DNA from: Schistocerca nitens
Lineage: Eukaryota; Arthropoda; Insecta; Orthoptera; Acrididae
Assembly: GCF_023898315.1 (NCBI RefSeq)
Contig: NC_064622.1
Span: 180,192,178 to 180,256,177 of the forward strand
Length of the DNA stretch: 64,000 nucleotides
Reading direction: 5' to 3'
Below are positions 32,284-43,790 of the stretch, piece after piece. Numbering within the stretch: the stretch's first letter is position 1; the number at the start of each line of letters is the position of its first letter. Under the pieces are notes generated by a model, which did no database searches, had not been told where the DNA came from, and saw nothing but the letters and a program-made list of their open reading frames with translations. A program made the translations under genes and the position numbers.

Positions 32284-33705
32284 CACTCCTGGAAATGGAA
32301 AAAAGAACACATTGACACCGGTGTGTCAGACCCACCATACTTGCTCCGGACACTGCGAGAGGGCTGTACAAGCAATGATCACACGCACGGCACAGCGGAC
32401 ACACCAGGAACCGCGGTGTTGGCCGTCGAATGGCGCTAGCTGCGCAGCATTTGTGCACCGCCGCCGTCAGTGTCAGCCAGTTTGCCGTGGCATACGGAGC
32501 TCCATCGCAGTCTTTAACACTGGTAGCATGCCGCGACAGCGTGGACGTGAACCGTATGTGCAGTTGACGGACTTTGAGCGAGGGCGTATAGTGCGCATGC
32601 GGGAGGCCGGGTGGACGTACCGCCGAATTGCTCAACACGTGGGGCGGGAGGTCTCCACAGTACATCGATGTTGTCGCCAGTGGTCGGCGGAAGGTGCACG
32701 TGCCCGTCGACCTGGGACCGGACCGCAGCGACGCACGGATGCACGCCAAGACCGTAGGATCCTACGCAGTGCCGTAGGGGACCGCACCGCCACTTCCCAG
32801 CAAATTAGGGACACTTTTGCTCCTGGGGTATCGGCGAGGACCATTCGCAACCGTCTCCATGAAGCTGGGCTACGGTCCCGCACACCGTTAGGCCGTCTTC
32901 CGCTCACGCCCCAACATCGTGCAGCCCGCCTCCAGTGGTGTCGCGACAGGCGTGAATGGAGGGACGAATGGAGACGTGTCGTCTTCAGCGATGAGAGTCG
33001 CTTCTGCCTTGGTGCCAATGATGGTCGTATGCGTGTTTGGCGCCGTGCAGGTGAGCGCCACAATCAGGACTGCATACGACCGAGGCACACAGGGCCAACA
33101 CCCGGCATCATGGTGTGGGGAGCGATCTCCTACACTGGCCGTACACCACTGGTGATCGTCGAGGGGACACTGAATAGTGCACGGTACATCAAAACCGTCA
33201 TCGAACCCATCGTTCTACCATTCCTGGACCGGCAAGGGAACATGCTGTTCCAACAGGACAATGCACGTCCGCATGTATCCCGTGCCACCCAACGTGCTCT
33301 AGAAGGTGTAAGTCAACTACCCTGGCCAGCAAGATCTCCGGATCTGTCCCCCATTGAGCATGTTTGGGACTGGATGAAGCGTCGTCTCACGCGGTCTGCA
33401 CGTCCAGCACGAACGCTGGTCCAACTGAGGCGCCAGGTGGAAATGGCATGGCAAGCCGTTCCACAGGACTACATCCAGCATCTCTACGATCGTCTCCATG
33501 GGAGAATAGCAGCCTGCATTGCTGCGAAAGGTGGATATACACTGTACTAGTGCCGCCATTGTGCATGCTCTGTTGCCTGTGTCTATGTGCCTGTGGTTCT
33601 GTCAGTGTGATCATGTGATGTATCTGACCCCAGGAATGTGTCAATAAAGTTTCCCCTTCCTGGGACAATGAATTCACGGTGTTCTTATTTCAATTTCCAG
33701 GAGTG
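32284..33705 (+). mobile_element. Full-length Tc1-like transposon, copy 2 of 3
   Basis: A 1,422-bp element between TA at 32282-32283 and 33706-33707, with the same TIRs as copies 1 and 3. It has an AATAAA signal near 33643. I count about 12 base differences from copy 1 and 11 from copy 3. Confidence 0.95.
32528..33550 (+). CDS. Tc1-like transposase, intact (copy 2)
   Basis: An uninterrupted 340-residue transposase with the full D155-D244-E277 triad and both HTH motifs. Against copy 1 it carries G23R, S73R, V97F, R138C, Q222K and L239M. R138C is shared with copy 3; L239M sits five residues before D244. V97F is in the second HTH region and G23R in the first, so DNA binding could differ. The start was chosen as for copy 1. 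Confidence 0.93.
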   Translation: MPRQRGREPYVQLTDFERGRIVRMREAGWTYRRIAQHVGREVSTVHRCCRQWSAEGARARRPGTGPQRRTDARQDRRILRSAVGDRTATSQQIRDTFAPGVSARTIRNRLHEAGLRSRTPLGRLPLTPQHRAARLQWCRDRREWRDEWRRVVFSDESRFCLGANDGRMRVWRRAGERHNQDCIRPRHTGPTPGIMVWGAISYTGRTPLVIVEGTLNSARYIKTVIEPIVLPFLDRQGNMLFQQDNARPHVSRATQRALEGVSQLPWPARSPDLSPIEHVWDWMKRRLTRSARPARTLVQLRRQVEMAWQAVPQDYIQHLYDRLHGRIAACIAAKGGYTLY

Positions 33706-33707
33706 TA

Positions 33708-34292
33708 TGTGACAAGACTATGCTCATCCACGTGTAGAGTATCTATGTGAACAAAGTAAGTCTGAATGCTAACTTCGACGATAACTTTAGACGTGGAAAG
33801 GCATATACTGAATTCTCAAAATGTTTATTTAGGCCCTACGGTTATTTCTGACCTTTGCGACGGATAATTCTGCCCTGCTCATTCTTCACTCCCAAAATGA
33901 TGAAAGATATTAGTGCGTGGCAGTTTGCCTTCTTACATTATTTTTATTTTATGCTATTTTTGTAAACTAAACCTTTGTTCCTTTCCTGAAAATATGATTC
34001 ACTGTCCACGCAGTAGCGCAAGGCGCGACAGCGCAGATTTGATCAGATACATTTTTCATGTCATAGAGATGATAAGTTTCAGTTAAATGTTTTGTAAATA
34101 TACAAAAGCGTATTTTGGGAATAAGATTAAATGGTTTTAATGACTCAGCATGACCTACCAGTGTCATACATCACCAAGAATACTTTCGAACAAAATTTAA
34201 ATTACCTCAGATTTACTATTTTGCACTCCTAATGGAATATCTTTTAACTAATCTTGGTGTGGGAAGCAAATTAGAAATCTGAAGCGATGACT
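33708..34292. other. No recognised feature
   Basis: Unassigned AT-rich interval. Confidence 0.45.
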
Positions 34293-34304
34293 GATAGATA
34301 GTTC

Positions 34305-34503
34305 AAATGGTTCAAATGGCTCTGAGCACTATGGGACTTAACTTCTGAGGTCATCAGTCCCCTAGAACTTGGAACTACTTAAACCTAACTAACCTAATGG
34401 CATCACACACACCCATACCCGAGGCAGGATTCGAACCTGTGACCGTAGCGGTCGCGCGGTTCCAGACTGTAGCCCCTAGAACCGCTCGGTCATCCCGGCC
34501 GGC
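34305..34503 (-). mobile_element. tRNA-derived SINE, family 1
   Basis: A complete copy with an exact 12-bp target duplication gatagatagttc (34293-34304 and 34504-34515). Confidence 0.95.
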
Positions 34504-34702
34504 GATAGATAGTTCTGGATATCAACACGTAGGTATTATTAACCAAAATGAAATCTTTGCACTACAATAATTACTAACTAGTGCTTGCAGCAAAATAAAT
34601 TCAATATAAGTTACCTCCTTTCTTCCCATGGGCGGTCTCTCTACACAATCCTATCAAAAATCATTCCCTATGATCAAATTACACATCATGGAAAATCTCA
34701 TA

Positions 34703-34743
34703 TAAAGATCTCTCCTCTCTCTCTCTCTCTGTCTCTCTCTCGC
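34703..34743. repeat. CT-rich microsatellite
   Basis: A (CT)n tract with a few interruptions. Confidence 0.9.
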
Positions 34744-34776
34744 TCCACGACAGGACTCCTACTGTTAATAACTGCA

Positions 34777-34994
34777 AAAAAAAAAAAAAAAAAAAAAATG
34801 GTTCAAATGGCTCTAAGCACTATGGGACTCAACATCTTAGGTCATAAGTCCCCTAGAACTTAGAACTACTTAAACCTAACTAACCTAAGGACATCACACA
34901 CACCCATGCCCGAGGCAGGATTCGAACCTGCGACCGTAGCAGTCCCGCGTTTCCGGACTGCAGCGCCAGAACCGCTAGACCACCGAGGCCGGCC
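34777..34994 (-). mobile_element. tRNA-derived SINE, family 1, with long poly(T) tail
   Basis: On the plus strand it begins with about 23 A residues, which are the T tail of the minus-oriented SINE. The target duplication taataactgca is exact (34766-34776 and 34995-35005). The long homopolymer suggests a fairly recent insertion. Confidence 0.95.
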
Positions 34995-35005
34995 TAATAA
35001 CTGCA

Positions 35006-36142
35006 GCTCTGCAATTACTTCCTTTGCTCGCCCGAGCTGTACTCAATAATACAACCTCAGGTAGCCAAAAAATAGGTCACTCAAGTGTTCAGGCATGCAA
35101 ATATGCTCGTAGTGGTAAACATTCGACATAAACTGACATTTCTCTTGATAATTACATGTGTACAACCATTTCTTATAGTGTGACTAACTATCACATTATG
35201 CATAGACCACATCTCCTTCGGTTATTTACGTGGTACCTGGTCTCGCAGGACGGGCAATTCATTTAATAGGAACTGACCATACCATCCTCCAATCTACATG
35301 TTTGTGGTATTCAAGGTCCTGTTAGTCTTGCAGTAAAAGAGATGTATTTTTCTGAAGCGAAGATGGACAACACATAGTCTTGGTTTGGGTATACTACCAC
35401 CTCTCAAAATATGGAATACCTTTCTTGTCAGCTTGTATATCTCGCAAACAGATAAGGGAGATTCAGTCTCGAACAGGGGCTTACCAGCAATTGTTCGTCC
35501 CGCGCACAGCTAGAACCTGGAACAGCAATGCGGAAAGTGACAAATGAAAATGTAGTTCGAGCATTTCTACGTAATTTGTAAGTCGAAATCCAGTTGGTAC
35601 AAATGGAGAGTTCTGGTTGACAAGAGTTGGATGTCTAAATTCGTGTCTGTCTTAGACTATTTACAAGACGGTAACCTTTTCTTTTGTAATTCAGCTTTAC
35701 AGATTTCAAATTATAGTACCGTATACAATGATAATGGCTCAGACAGATCGATCATGCCATTTATCATAGTAAATGAAGTTACTTACACGCTGTGTCCAAA
35801 CTGTCAGTGGTATACCATAAACGTTGATCCACAATAATGGAGTTATCATATAAAGGAAACAGATACGTCTTTCTCCCGTGCCATTTAAATTCTCAAGGGA
35901 AGAAACCATTCCTTAATATTAACCCTACAGAACCTTCAAATTTCTTTAATGGATTACAGTGCTCTGAATAGCTATTGAAAAGTAACGTTACGAAGAAAGC
36001 AAGCAATAGTAAGGGTAAATAGGTATGCCTAGGTCTTTCCTATGACAATGTTCATTTAAAGAAATTTTGAAAATAAAAAAAATATTTATTGTAGTTGTCC
36101 ATACAAGAAATTGTCCCTACATAAAATGCTGTCAAATCATTA
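35006..36142. other. No recognised feature
   Basis: Unassigned interval; no coding frame or repeat family is supported. Confidence 0.45.
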
Positions 36143-36144
36143 TA

Positions 36145-37791
36145 CAGGGTGGTCCAAAAGTCCGGAAACACCCTGATAAAATCCAAATGGAGTAGCAAAC
36201 AAGGAAACATAGTCCCTACACACGAGGAACGGGAAGGGGGAAACTTTATAGGCTATGCCACCAACATGGCGGCCATCTTGAAAGCCGCCATCTTGGATTC
36301 AACTCCAAAATTTCAAATGGGAATGTGGTCATGTGACATATCAAACAGATAGAGAATTTCACCAGAAAAACAATGCCATTGTTATTTTAAACATAGCTTT
36401 ATTCATTCTCGAGTTATAGCCAATTACTTGCGGCAGCAGTGCGACGCTCGGCAGCGTGAGTACTACGCACTGAGAAGTCATAAAATGGAGTCTGAAACGG
36501 TGCAAAGTGACTATCCCATGCCTGATATGTTACATGTGTTTAACTGTTAGGTATCTTTTACTCATGCTAACGTTTTAGTCATTGTGTCCTTATTTACAGG
36601 TTACAAAATGTCCTTAACTTATGAAGAATGCATTGAAATCATTCGGGTCATTGCTGAGGATTTCAACAGTCGTCACCCAACCAGACAGCCCATCATTCAC
36701 AGCGCAGTTGCCAAGCTTTTGGCCAAATTCCGAGCAACGGGTTCTGTTGAAGACAAACATAAGGCTGGAAGACCAAAATCCGCCACCAATGAAGCAACAA
36801 CAGTGAGCGTGTTGGCATCATTTAGCAGGAGTCCGCAACGGAGTACTCGTCGCCTGTCACAAGAATGTGGGGTTAGCCGTACCTCCATACTGCGAATTTT
36901 ATCGCAGTACAAATGGCACCCGTACAAAATTCAGCTGCTCCAGCACCTGAACGAGGATGAACCAGACCGTCGGGTACAGTTCGCAGAATGGGTGACACAG
37001 CAGCTGCAGATACACCCACGTTTCCCCTATCAGGTGCTGATCAGTGATGAAGCCATTTGGCTTATCAATGGTGAAGTGAACAATCAGAATCACAGATACT
37101 GGTCCGACACAAATTGGCACCGGATTGATTCTTCCAAAACGGTCGACTCACAAAAAATGATGGTCTGGTGTGGTGTGTGGGGTACCAGAGTCGTTAGACC
37201 ATTTTTATTTATTGATGGTACGTTAACAGCCAACGGTTATCTGAGGTTATTGTAGGAAGGAGTGTTTCCCTCATTGTTAACGGACGACGGGACATTTTCG
37301 GAATGCTTCCACCATGAAGGAGCCCCACCACATTATGGGCACAATTTGCGAACATACCTGGATGTGCAGTTCCCTCAAAAGTGGATTGGTCGTAGAGGTG
37401 CTGTGGAGTGGCCACCACGTTGGTGGTCTCTCGGGACTGTGTAACATCAGCATAATGTCTCTTCGGCACATAACACACATGCTGCCTAGCGCCCCACCGC
37501 TGCCACACGTAATTGGCTATAACCCGAGAATGAATAAAGCTATGTTTAAAATAACAACGGCATTGTTTTTCTGGTGAAATTCTCTATCTGTTTGATATGT
37601 CACATGACCACATTCCCATTTGAAATTTTGGAGTTGAATCCAAGATGGCGGCTTTCAAGATGGCCGCCATGTTGGTGGATTAGCCTATAAAGTTTCCCCC
37701 TTCCCGTTTCTCGTGTGTAGGGACTCTGTTTCCTTGTTTGCTACTCCATTTGGATTTTATGAGGGTGTTTCCGGACTTTTGGACCACCCTG
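36145..37791 (+). mobile_element. DD41D-type IS630-Tc1-mariner element with very long TIRs
   Basis: A 1,647-bp element between TA at 36143-36144 and 37792-37793. The terminal inverted repeats begin cagggtggtccaaaagtccg and are clearly complementary for about 290 bp. Weaker similarity continues perhaps 40 bp further inward. The left arm contains aacatggcggccatcttg and the right arm its counterpart. The enclosed transposase is broken. Confidence 0.88.
36608..37255 (+). pseudogene. DD41D-type transposase, truncated by a stop
   Basis: The ATG at 36608 opens a 215-codon frame (MSLTYEECIEIIRVI...) with an N-terminal HTH domain of the DUF4817 type, a second HTH (residues ~80-105, LSQECGVSRTSILRIL) and the first catalytic aspartate in LISDEAIWL. 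A TAG ends it at 37253-37255. The same frame resumes downstream with FHHEGAPPHYG, where the usual second aspartate is Glu. The segment holding the third acid is replaced by unrelated sequence. Two catalytic losses plus a stop make it inactive. Confidence 0.8.
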
Positions 37792-37793
37792 TA

Positions 37794-38741
37794 TAAACTT
37801 AAATTAGCACTGATTCAGAGGAACTATGTTTGCTGTTTTAATTATACCGCTGTTATTGCCAGATAAAGTTTTCCGTAAAATTAAGGTCCAACGATATAAA
37901 ATGTGATTGAAGGTAACGGCGCTTCATTGTGAAGCCCAGCAACATAATTATCCATAGCTGCGAGCCGGCTGACAAAGCAAGGCAACTGGATGATGTATTT
38001 TTGTTTCCAATTTGCAAATTATTATATTCAAATGAAAACACGCGTAGAATAATTACTTTACGTGACTTTTATTCAAAATATTTTCGCGTCTATAAAACAT
38101 TTTGTAACTATTAAAAGTTGAGTCCTGCTTTCATAGGAATTAACAAATTAAACTTGGCGCAATATTGTCAGCCAGAGTTCCCTAAGTAATTTATCCAAGG
38201 CGGGGCAAGATCCTAAAACTCTTATTTTTAATGTCGCGGAGAGTGTTGCAATTGGGAACACTTTTCAGACTTTCGCCTGAAGTCAGTCCTGTAATAGAAA
38301 TTTAACACCTTTTCTTATTCCCATTTTAAATCATGGCATCCGCTTTTTATGGGCAAAATGTGTACTTAGGAACAAATAATCTTTTGAAATTTAAAAGCGT
38401 TGTCATCGAGAAAAACTTGTCAATTGTGTGTTTAATCTTCTATCTGTCGTACCGTTATTCTGCTACGCACCAATAATCAATATGTGAAAGCAAATTAAGC
38501 AGAAATATTATTAAAAACCAGTAAGAAATTAAATACATTTTGAAACAGAAGTTACTGGAAACTAATACAAATTTCTATTTTCAACATAGTTAAAACTGTT
38601 TGGGTATTAAAAAAAGTCAGTCCATTTGCAAGTATCATACGTTACACGGCCAAAGGCATTCTTCGTTTTCACAGTATATGATAGTGTACAACCGGCGAAG
38701 TATGTCTTAACTGCGTACATAGTATATAAAGAGATCTAAGA
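37794..38741. other. No recognised feature
   Basis: AT-rich interval; the minus-strand frame at 38669-39208 is chance overlap. Confidence 0.45.
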
Positions 38742-38743
38742 TA

Positions 38744-38985
38744 CGAGAGGCGTTCAACAAGTAATGCAACACATATTTTTCCCAGCCGATTTCGATTGAA
38801 AAACTGCGGAATTTGTTGTGGGATATCGTGCAATATTCTCGCTTCGAGCCCTATAGTTTCATGAAGTTTCATTGGCACTATATATAACTTCAGAATGTGG
38901 TCTGTCATTGAGTTTCTTTTGGGCGGACAACCGGAGTATCGCAGAATGTCTACGAAGACATGGCAGTGAACAAAAGGGAAAGAAA
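38744..38985 (+). mobile_element. mariner-type element, 5' fragment
   Basis: After TA (38742-38743) comes cgagaggcgttcaacaagta, a TIR like that of a Schistocerca mariner-type family (memory). A leader and the first HTH codons follow (VIEFLL...NRSIAE in broken frames). The element stops abruptly at about 38985, where LINE sequence begins. Confidence 0.6.
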
Positions 38986-39087
38986 AAACCAATGTGCACT
39001 CCGTGTGCATACCTGGTGGAGACATTCCACATGTGGAACGGGTCCTCCCGGATGCCATGAAGTGCACGGGGGTGTAGCCAACTGCAG

Positions 39088-39453
39088 GTGGTTGCTCACT
39101 TCGGTACCAATGATGTGTGTCGATTTGGATCAGAAGAGATTCTCTCTGCTTTCGACCGGCTAACAGAAGAGGTAAAAGCTGCCAGTATTGCTTGCAAGAT
39201 GAAACCAAAGCTGACCATTTGCAGCATAGTCGACAGGATCGATTGCGGAGCTCTGGTACAGAGCCGAGTGGAGGGTCTGAATCAGAGGCTCAGACGATTC
39301 TGCGGCCGTGTAGGCCGCAGATTCCTCGACTTGCTCCAAAGGGTGGTTGGGTTTCGGGTTCCGCTGAATAGGTCAGGTGTCCACTATATGCAGGAGGCGG
39401 TTACGCGGGTAGCAGGGGCTGTGTGGCGTGGACTGGGCGGTTTTTTAGGTTAG
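39088..39453 (+). pseudogene. CR1-like LINE ORF1 fragment (esterase-like)
   Basis: A 121-codon frame contains VAHFGTNDVCRFG, a block resembling the GTND motif of SGNH/esterase domains found in ORF1 of CR1-type LINEs. The SGNH nucleophile region lies upstream and is not intact. The frame ends at a stop in the inter-ORF region (GLGGFLG). The role in ORF1 (RNA or lipid association) is not established. Confidence 0.55.
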
Positions 39454-39689
39454 AGGGTCTAGGGAAAACACAAGAAGGGCTTCAGTCACAAATAGTGTAG
39501 GCTAAACACAGGAAAAACGTAGATACAGGAACCATCGGTACAGCAGTTGTAAATTGTCGTAGCTGTGTTAGGAAAGTACCAGAGTTCCAAGCGCTAATAG
39601 AGAGCACTGACGCTCAAATCGTTATAGGCACTGAAAACTGACGAAAGCCGGAAATAAGCTCAGCCGAAATTTTTGCGAAGAACCTAACG

Positions 39690-41220
39690 GTGTTCCGAAA
39701 GGATAGGCTAAACACGGTTGGCGTTGGCGTGTTTGTTGCTGTTAGAAGTAGTTTATCTTGTCCCGAAATTGAAGTAGATACTTCCTGTGAGTTAGTACGG
39801 GCAGAGGTCATTGTTGACAACCGGGATAAAATAATAATTGGATCCTTTTACCGACCTCCAAATTCAGATGATACAGTTGCTGACAGGTTCAAAGAAAACT
39901 TGAGTTTGATTTCAAACACATACCCGACTCATACGATTATAGTTGATGGTAACTATAATTTACCCTCGATATGTTGGTGAATATCCATGTTTAATTCCGG
40001 AGCTACGCATAAAACATCATCCGAAATTGTGCTAAACGCATTCTCTGAAAATTATTTCGAGAAGTTAGTTCATGAAACAACTCGAATAGTAAACGGTTGT
40101 GAAAACACACTTGACCTCTTAGGAACAAATAATCCTGAGTTAATGACGAGCATCAAACCCGATACAGGGATTAGTGAACACAGGGTTGTTGTAGCGAGAT
40201 TGAATATGGTAACCCCAAATCCTCCTAAAATAGACGAAAAATATACCTATTCAATAAAGCAGATAAAAATTTACTTGACGCCTTCCTGAGAGACAATCTA
40301 CACTCCTTCCAAGTTAATAATATAAGTGTAGACCAGATGTGGCTTGAATTAAGAGAAATAGTATCGGCAGCAGTCGAAAGATTTATACCAAATAAATTAA
40401 CAAGCGACGGAGCTGATCCTCCTTGGTAAACAAAACTGGTCAGAACACTGTTGCAGAAACAACGAAACAAACATGCCAAATTTAAACAGATGCAAATCCC
40501 CAAGATTGGCGATCTTTTACAGATGCTCGAAATTTAGAGCGGCTTCAATGCGAGATGCTTATATCAGTTTCCATAATGAAACTTTGGATTTTCTGCCTTG
40601 ATTCGAGACAAAGGAATTCTGGACGTATGTGAAGTATGTTATCGGCAATAAACAATCAGTGTTTTCTGTGCACGATAGCAGTGGAGATACTATCGAAGAC
40701 AGTGCTTTCAAAGCAGAGTTAATAAACACAGCCCTCCGAAATGCCTTCACAAAAGAAGATGAAGTAAATATTTCAGAATTCGAATCAAGATCAGCTGTTA
40801 ACGTGAGTGACGTAGAATTAAATATCTTAGGAGTACTTCAATATTGCTCTGAGCACTATGGGACTTAACATCTGAGGTCATCAGTCCCGTAAAACTTAGA
40901 ACTACTTAAACCTAACTAACCTAAGGACATCACACATATCCATGCCCGAGGCAGGATTCGAACCCGCGACCGTAGCAGTCATGCAGTTCCAGACTGAAGC
41001 GCCTAGAACCGCACGGCCACTCCGGCCGACCCTAGGAGTAGTGAAGCAACTTAAATCACTTAATAAAAGCAAGTCTTCTGGCCTAGACTGTATAAAAATT
41101 AGGTTCCTTTCAGAGTATGCTGATGCATTAGCTCCATACTTAACAATCATATACAAATGTTCGCTCGGCGAAAGACCCGTAACCAATTACTGGAAAGTTG
41201 CACAGGTCACACCTGTATTC
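39690..41220 (+). pseudogene. CR1-like LINE ORF2 fragments: endonuclease and RT start
   Basis: The endonuclease part has IIIGSFYRPPNSDD and VDGNYNLPSICW, where GDFN is expected, so a catalytic aspartate is changed. GISEHRVVVA stands where a SDH motif is expected, with Asp replaced by Glu. Frame breaks follow at about 39980, 40290 and 40430. After the SINE, QLKSLNKSKSSGLDCIKIRF and AQVTPVFKKG mark the RT start. Later pieces (HGFRKHRYC, FVYFRKAFDTAPHKRL) run to about 41580. It is inactive. Confidence 0.75.
40845..41030 (-). mobile_element. tRNA-derived SINE, family 1, inserted in LINE
   Basis: The SINE lacks the outermost 3' bases (starts at tgctctgagc). Diverged flanking repeats are seen around taggagtact and taggagtagt. 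It splits the LINE between linker and RT. Confidence 0.9.
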
Positions 41221-41585
41221 AAGAAAGGTAGTTGATTAAAGGCCCATATCGTTAATGACAATATGCAGCAGGATTTTGGAACATATGTTAATTTCGAACA
41301 TTATGAATTGCCTCGAAGAAAACGGTCTATTGACACACAGTCAACATGGGTTTAGAAAACATCGTTATTGTGAAAAATAACTAGCTCTTTATTCGCATGA
41401 AGTGTTGAGTGCTATTGACAAGGGATTTCAGATCGATTCGGTATTTGTGTATTTCCGGAAGGCTTTTGACACTGCACCACACAAGCGGCTTGAAGTGAAA
41501 TTGCGTGCTTATGGAATATCGTCTCAGTTATGTGACTGGATTTGTGATTTCCTGTCAGAAAGGTCACAGTTCAGGTTATAGGTTC

Positions 41586-41892
41586 CTCACATAGTCGACC
41601 CACTACACACATATGTTGTGCTTAGTCCCGTACATCTATGATAAGTGAGAAATAAACCTAACAAATGCTAAATATCTCAAGAAAGTTGTAGACGGTACCT
41701 GCAGCAGTCCAGAAATTGCTACACTACTGGCATCCAGACAAATAAATGAATTAATTGACTTCACTACACAGCAGTACTACATTAGGGATTCTATAGTGAT
41801 GTATATGCTATCATATTGTTATTAATACTATTACTATTAGTGGCTGTAGTTAGATACAAAGCATTAATAGCGTGAAGTCTTCCGATTTCTGC
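41586..41892. other. No recognised feature
   Basis: Short unassigned interval after the LINE. Confidence 0.45.
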
Positions 41893-41906
41893 CATTTCAG
41901 AAGTAA

Positions 41907-42142
41907 AATAAAATTGTCGTGTGACTAGGGCCTCCCGTCGGGTACACCGTTCTCCGGGTGCAAGTCTTTCGATTTGACGCCACTTCGGCGACTCGCGCGA
42001 TGATGGGGATGAAATGATGATGATTAGGATAACACAACACCCAGTCCCTGAGCGGAGAAAATCTCCAACCCAGCCGGGAATCGAACCTGGGACCTTAGGA
42101 TTGACATTCTGTCGCGTTGACCACTCAGCTATCGGGGGCGGA
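41907..42142 (-). mobile_element. tRNA-derived SINE, family 5
   Basis: On the minus strand it starts tccgcccccgatagctgagt (box A) with box B ggttcgattcc, then a body including gatgatgattaggataacac on the plus strand. The 14-bp target duplication catttcagaagtaa is exact (41893-41906, 42143-42156). Confidence 0.93.
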
Positions 42143-42402
42143 CATTTCAGAAGTAAGGAGCGCAGCAATTAAGTGATTTATGAATAGCAAGCACAATGCA
42201 CAGATTTTAACTTAGTTGATTTTGAATGGGGTTGCAGTATGCTGGACAAGCAAGTGCCGGAATGGAGAGGAGTAATGCAAGGGATGTATGTTTTGTAACA
42301 AACATCTAAAATTACTGTGGATGGATAGTTAGCTTTCTTATCTGAGAAAGAGTCATGGGTAGCACTTGCGATGCACCTTGAAAACTCCTTCATCATTTAT
42401 TC

Positions 42403-42403
<1 letters not shown>

Positions 42404-42452
<49 letters not shown>
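42404..42452. repeat. CA microsatellite
   Basis: About 24 perfect CA units, then acatacatac. Confidence 0.97.
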
Positions 42453-42457
<5 letters not shown>

Positions 42458-42559
42458 TACACAAAAATAAAAGTGTTCCGAGAAAAGTCATTCATTCTAA
42501 TGTTCAGCAGTTCAGTTAGGTACCACTGTTCGTGATAATGTAGGGGGGATGGGGCGAGG

Positions 42560-42621
42560 GGTACTTGCTACTGTCTAATTGCATTCAGGGGTTGTGGTCT
42601 AAGAAAGGTTGAGAACCACTG
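42560..42621 (-). mobile_element. Possible hAT element terminus
   Basis: The sequence aaaggttgagaaccactg at the right end is the classic terminal motif of many hAT elements (CAGTGGTTCTCAACC inverted). No matching left terminus or 8-bp duplication was found, so only a fragment is likely. Confidence 0.35.
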
Positions 42622-43199
42622 GTTTAGGTGCAAAACTCACCACTATCCTATTTGGTGGGTTTGAGAACATATGATAACCTAAGAGCTAAATTATTCAGGA
42701 AGTGCTCAAAACTTATTTTATCTTAAACGATTGATAGTTACTCACTCAATGTTTTTGAGGTGGATTACTTTGACAGCCAAACAGCAAACATATTGTTGTG
42801 TGTTAAGCATATATTTTTATATTATTAACCTGCCACATTTTTAATTAAATGATATGAAATTACATCGTCATTTGTTGCATCCAAGATAACCTACGAGCCA
42901 GGAAATAAACTGCAAAATATTGAGAAAATTTTTTGTTCCTTTATTAATGATTTTGACGCTGAAAATTAAATATGGGAGACAGAGAGAACGCTTTTAGGCT
43001 CCAACAAAAAATAAATACGATGACTATCTGAGGAAATGACAGCAAACAGATTGGGGATTCTATACTGGAAACGTTACGTTAATCTTTACATCCACCTTGA
43101 CTACAGAATAGCGCCGAAATGGCCCAAGAGCCAAGGAAAAGGAGTAATTACCCATGAACAGCCTGATAACCAAGCAAACGCAAGTTATAAAGCGATTGG
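42622..43199. other. No recognised feature
   Basis: AT-rich unassigned interval. Confidence 0.45.
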
Positions 43200-43660
43200 T
43201 AAAGCTACAATTTTTCCCCGTTCCGAATTGGCCATCTGCTCCGCTTTGTGGGCAGTTCGAGCGCGTGCTCTATTCCTTCAGATCTTCATAGGTTGGGGCT
43301 ATAGACTTCTCTTTTTTAAGTCATCTTGGTTCCCTTCTCGGATTTGCGTCTTCTCGCTGCCAGCAGGACTGGCAGCTTATGGGCCGCCGTGGGCTAATTG
43401 GTCTGTCATCACTGTTCCCTGGCGCGGACGTGGTTGGGAGTGTGTGCTGGTCGCATGGGCAGCTGGCTCTGTCCAGTGTGTCGGCAGCGTGAGACACCAG
43501 TGCTAAATCTGCGCGTCATTAGAATTGCAAAATATGATTTCTAGAGTTTTGTAATAAATTACAGATCTGTTCCCAGATTCTAGGGGAGGAAAAGTGCGCC
43601 CTCTTGTCTCCCCTTGCGGACGCTTATGCCAAGTGGCGGCTCGTAAGTACACATTCTGGG
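43200..43660 (+). repeat. Possible LTR fragment
   Basis: A GC-richer block followed by gtaataaattac (polyadenylation-like), a short U5-like stretch ending atgcca, then agtggcggctcg, which could be a primer site. No matching 5' TG end, second LTR or genes are found. The 156-codon frame at 43036-43506 has no domain. Confidence 0.3.
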
Positions 43661-43766
43661 CGTTTACAAACTTTTAAATTCAGATAAATATGAGAGTGTG
43701 AAATTAATAGCAGCTGCTGTAAAACAGTTACACGCATCAACATATTTATAAACTTCAACGGCTGTC

Positions 43767-43790
43767 AATAATAATAATAATAATAATAAT
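43767..43790. repeat. TAA microsatellite at LINE 5' border
   Basis: About eight AAT/TAA units directly adjoin the start of the R4/Dong-type LINE (agaccccgtggaggcccggg). Confidence 0.95.

Larger units (their letters stand above)
38986..41585 (+). mobile_element. CR1-like non-LTR retrotransposon, decayed, SINE inside
   Basis: It belongs to the same family as the LINE at 17.3-19.4 kb but retains more 5' sequence. From left to right come an ORF1-like region with HFGTNDVCRF (39088-39453), the APE endonuclease (39690-40289), a linker, a SINE at 40845, and RT up to about 41580. It is 3'-truncated or diverged after the fingers-palm region. Confidence 0.8.

Noticed and set aside
42404..42452. CA repeat as a CRISPR-like or regulatory array
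   Set aside because: A plain dinucleotide microsatellite without spacers.
43036..43506. A 156-codon frame as a host gene
   Set aside because: Product lacks domains; the region looks more like an LTR fragment, itself uncertain.
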